Source of the DNA: Rhizophagus clarus
Lineage: Eukaryota > Glomeromycota > Glomeromycetes > Glomerales > Glomeraceae
Assembly: GCA_015698045.1 (NCBI GenBank)
Contig: BLAL01000030.1
Coordinates: 1,550,001 to 1,614,000, forward strand
Length of the DNA: 64,000 nt
Direction: 5' to 3'
Below, piece by piece: positions 60,991 through 64,000 of this stretch. A model generated the notes under the pieces. It had not been told where the DNA came from. It did no database searches and saw only the letters and a list, made by a program, of their open reading frames with translations. The first letter of the stretch is position 1; every line of letters begins with the position of its first letter. The translations under genes were made by a program, and so were the position numbers.

Positions 60991-61124
60991 AAAGATAAAA
61001 GTTTTGGTTTTGAATACAATTAACTTAAATTTTAGTTTTAAATAAATGTATTTTACCCTTCTATTTAATAAACTTTAAAGAAATAAATTCACAAATATTT
61101 TGTAACATAAGTTGTTTTATATTA

Positions 61125-61297
61125 GGGTAATGATATATATTAGCTAATATTTTTTTACTATAGGCGCTTACCCCCCCACCCCCAGGTAAGATATCTTGGT
61201 CATGTGTAGCCAATCACATTTTTTTAAAAAATTATGTAACCTAAGTTTTTGTTTATCCCCCATCCCCTAAAATATTAGCTAATATATGTCACTGCCC
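61125..61297. mobile_element. Harbinger-like MITE, 173 bp
   Basis: Ends GGGTAATGATATATATTAGC and the inverted GGGCAGTGACATATATTAGC match for about 28 bp with three differences, and TTA flanks both sides (61122..61124, 61298..61300). A TTA/TAA duplication with a short TIR is typical of PIF/Harbinger derivatives. It lies 150 bp beyond the stop of the WDR81-type gene. Confidence 0.85.
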
Positions 61298-61446
61298 TTA
61301 CAAAACTTTTTAATTTTTTTTTACGTGAGATAGCTAATCAAAAATTAGCCGATCAAAAGTATATATCACGTGACATGGGTGGTAATATCAAATTTCACCC
61401 AAGATGAGGAATAAATTCACCCTTAGAAAAAATGTATAAAATTTTT

Positions 61447-64000
61447 TTAAGCATATAAAAATAAATCACCTTCTAAACATCCCAATATTAATAACTGATT
61501 AATAGGTAATATTTCTAAACATGTTATTGAAGATTTAATTGTAGAGCTTTTAAATTTAGATGAATAAGTTTGAAACTATTTATAATAAAATATAAAAAAA
61601 AATTAATAAATCAAAAATCAAATTTAAAGGTTAAAAATAAATTTCTTACATTTTCATTTAACGGAGAAAATGTAATAATATTATTATTATTAATTGTAAT
61701 GATCTCATCTTTATACATATTCAATGCTATTATATCCGAATTAACTAAAAAAAAAAATAGATTTAATATATTGTTGTAGGATTTATTTAAATATTTACTT
61801 ACCTTTAATAGTATTTATTAAACAGCCGTTATCAGTATTCCAAATATAAATAACATGATCTGTTGAAGCACAAGATACTAAACGATTATTTGCATAAAAT
61901 TTCAACTGTATTATAAAATAAAAAATATAATTAATGAATTAAAAATTTTGAATTAAATAAAATTTCAAAAAATTTAATATGATTGCTTACATGAATAATA
62001 TCAGTATCGCTAGCTTTCCAACTAGAAACTAATGTTCCAGTTCGTGATTCTAATAAAGAAATAATCCCACTAGAAAATCCAACTGCAATTAAAGTTTCAT
62101 TTGGATTAATACATATAATTTTTATTATACCAGTAAATCCTAAACCACTTTTCCATGAATGCAAAAGTTTATAGGACATAGTATCAAAAAATCTATTGCG
62201 AATAAAATAAAGTTAAAAAAATTTTTGCTAATTTTATAAAAATTTTCTTATTAACTTACGTAATTGTTGTATCAGACAATCCTCCAACCAGATATCTTGT
62301 TCTGAATATAGGTTTAATTGATAAATATGGATTTCTTAAATTTCCAAGTTGATGTAAAGCTGTTCCAGTTTCAGGATCCCATATCTGTTAAAAGAATTGA
62401 TTTAATGGTTTATTTTTCTAAATTAAAAATATTTTTTAAAAATTTACTTACATGAATTTGTCCATCACTACTAACAATATGATTACCTAATCCCCAACTT
62501 TCACCTCTGCTAATAAAATAAGTATCTAAAATTGTATTTTTTTTATGTCCTGTATATGTTTTTAAACATTCTGAATATGGTTCATTTAAACTATTTTCTA
62601 TTCCATGATGAATGTTTAAAGACCATAATTTAACTGTGCGATCTTTTGATCCTGATACAATTAATCGACTATATTCATTTGCATTTATAGAACGAATAGC
62701 TGATCCATGACCTATCATTAATAATGAAGTTAAAAAAAAAACTTTAATTTTACAGATAAATTACAATAAGATATCGATACGACGAACCCTCTGGTTCACT
62801 GAAAAATTTGTTATATCGAAATTTATAAGTTTGGTATAACGATTGTTTATATGTTCATATATAGAGACAAAATTTTAAAAATCGCTTTGTCGCGAAATTC
62901 GTTATATTGCATAGTCGTTATATCGAGTTCTGACAGTGCAATTTTTTACCTTGAAATGTTCTTAATTTTAAGTCATTAAATGAAAATTGCATAGAGTTTG
63001 ACATTTCCTCTAATAAAGATTTTAGATGTAAGTAAATATATTACGTATATAAAGTAAATTTAATCTAAAGAATTAATATACCTGAATTTGTTGATAAGAA
63101 TCTAGTCCAATTTCTGTAATTATAATAATTTTATAATTTAAAATAGTATTTAATTAAAAAAAAACATTATAATTTTACTTACTTTAAATCTTCTTGAGAA
63201 GAATTTTTAGTTTTCCAAGATAAATTAATTCCTTTTAATTTTGATCTTAAAAAAAAAAAATTTTTTTAGATAAAAAAAAAAAACTTTACTTCTTTTTTTA
63301 TATTAACTTACTTTTTAGTATTTCCAGAGTTATTTTTAGAAGGGATTGAAGTTGATAAACTTCCGATACTCATTTTTCTTGCATTTTTAATAGGAGATCC
63401 TCGTTCTCCTAAATTTGTTATATTATTATGATTTATATCTAACAATTTTCTACTGGTAATTTCTCCATTACCAAGTAAACTATATGTTCGATTTACACTA
63501 AATTCTGATGTAGTCATTGCAGCTGTCGTAGTTATTGTTGTAAGATTATTTGTATTTGTTAATAGCGGTAAATGTTTTTTATCTTCACTTATATTTAAGC
63601 GTAAATTAGTAGGAGTTGTTACTAATAAAGAAGAAATAGAATTTTTTTCTTTATGTAAAGTATTCTCAGATGACGATGATGCTATTGATACTTGATCACT
63701 TGGAATTTCTGCTGACGAATGTGATGGAGATATTGCATGAAGTGAAGATGAAGCTGAATTAGAATAAGATCCCGAATGAACTAAAATAGCTGTCTCAATA
63801 ATATTACTATTAGGAATAGATTGTCTAATAGTTTCAGATTCGAATAATATGCAAAATTGGGAATATGCATATATAATCTAAAAAAAAATTATCAATGAAA
63901 TAATTCTTATAAATTTAAGTATAAAAAAAAAAAAATGATATTTACCTGTTGATCTCTTTCCTGTTCAAGCCTACTTAATATAATTTCATCCAAATTTCCA
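61447..64000 (-). CDS. WDR81: WDR81-type BEACH-WD40 protein, C-terminal half
   Basis: Eleven exons (>64000..63946, 63877..63312, 63245..63183, 63113..63082, 63009..62950, 62711..62452, 62384..62260, 62192..61991, 61905..61803, 61744..61650, 61575..61447) with GT..AG introns keep phase exactly and give 562 residues to TAA 61449..61447. A Ser/Thr-rich linker is followed by WD40 repeats: GHGSAIRSIN and VSGSKDRTVKLWSL; GHKKNTILD and IVSSDGQIHIWDPETGTAL; PNETLIAVGFSSGIISLL with ESRTGTLVSSWKASDTDIIH; RLVSCASTDHVIYIWNTDNG; and an end CLEILPINQLLILGCLEGD. Order and wording follow the C-terminus of animal WDR81, which works with WDR91 on endosomal PI3-kinase and autophagy. The BEACH part would lie beyond 64000. 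It looks intact. Confidence 0.82.
62770..62940. mobile_element. Possible MITE remnant in a WDR81 intron
   Basis: The intron 62712..62949 is 238 bp, against 58-85 bp for the others. The extra part has CACTGAAAAATTTGTTATAT at one side and, inverted, CACTGTCAGAACTCGATATA at the other, with TATAACGA words as in pogo/Tc1-type ends. The target duplication is not clear. Confidence 0.35.

Noticed and set aside
60544..61023. 159-aa open frame, almost all Phe/Leu/Ile
   Set aside because: Produced by the polypyrimidine tract; no start context, domain or intron, and the composition tracks the T/C bias.

Overview
Origin. The window is very AT-rich eukaryotic DNA with short GT..AG introns (about 55-130 bp), one clearly conserved eukaryotic gene and a dense, nested set of transposons. 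The intron style, the CACTA/Tnp2, hAT and LINE proteins, and the many nonautonomous elements suggest an early-diverging filamentous fungus, most likely an arbuscular mycorrhizal fungus (Glomeromycotina). That placement is inference; no rRNA or tRNA gene is present to prove it.

Layout. 1-320: fragment of a Myb/SANT-like transposon accessory gene. 1836-13308: an 11.5-kb CACTA element with matching ends and a TAC target duplication. It carries a Tnp2-type transposase, a divergent second gene, a trihelix gene and a captured piece of ribosomal protein uL16/RPL10. 13873-14275: a lone CACTA-type end. 16108-42084: an interval bounded by inverted arms of about 360 bp that start CAGTAGGCATC and abut TA. 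It holds a microexon-like unit, GATATC/ACATC repeat arrays, a broken Tnp2 gene (20130-30227), an Arg/Glu-rich coiled-coil gene, several tandem arrays, a 409-aa gene of unknown role and a SNF2/RING (Rad5/HLTF-type) pseudogene. The broken Tnp2 gene has a 1.2-kb hAT-like element in an exon and an intact 4.76-kb hAT in an intron. 42.1-45.6 kb: AT-rich DNA and palindromic tandem repeats. 45.7-51.3 kb: a decayed LINE split by two hAT-like MITEs. 51.5-60.2 kb: more MITEs, a long-TIR element with a second microexon-like array, and AT-rich DNA. 61.4-64 kb: the 3' half of a WDR81-type BEACH-WD40 gene, minus strand, running off the right edge.

How the parts relate. The hAT at 24538-29294 is the only element whose transposase is intact and is probably the youngest; it also carries a Myb/SANT-like accessory gene. 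Removing the hAT restores a 72-bp intron, and removing three of the nonautonomous insertions restores open frames in their hosts. Nearly all internal stops in the decayed genes are single C-to-T or G-to-A changes (TGG to TGA/TAG, CGA to TGA, CAA/CAG to TAA/TAG). Most nonautonomous elements share one plan: a short TIR, arrays of a family-specific word, and sometimes palindromic GTTTCGCAAC-type arrays. WDR81 and perhaps the 35.6-kb gene look like ordinary host genes. Everything here comes from reading the sequence; no database search was run.
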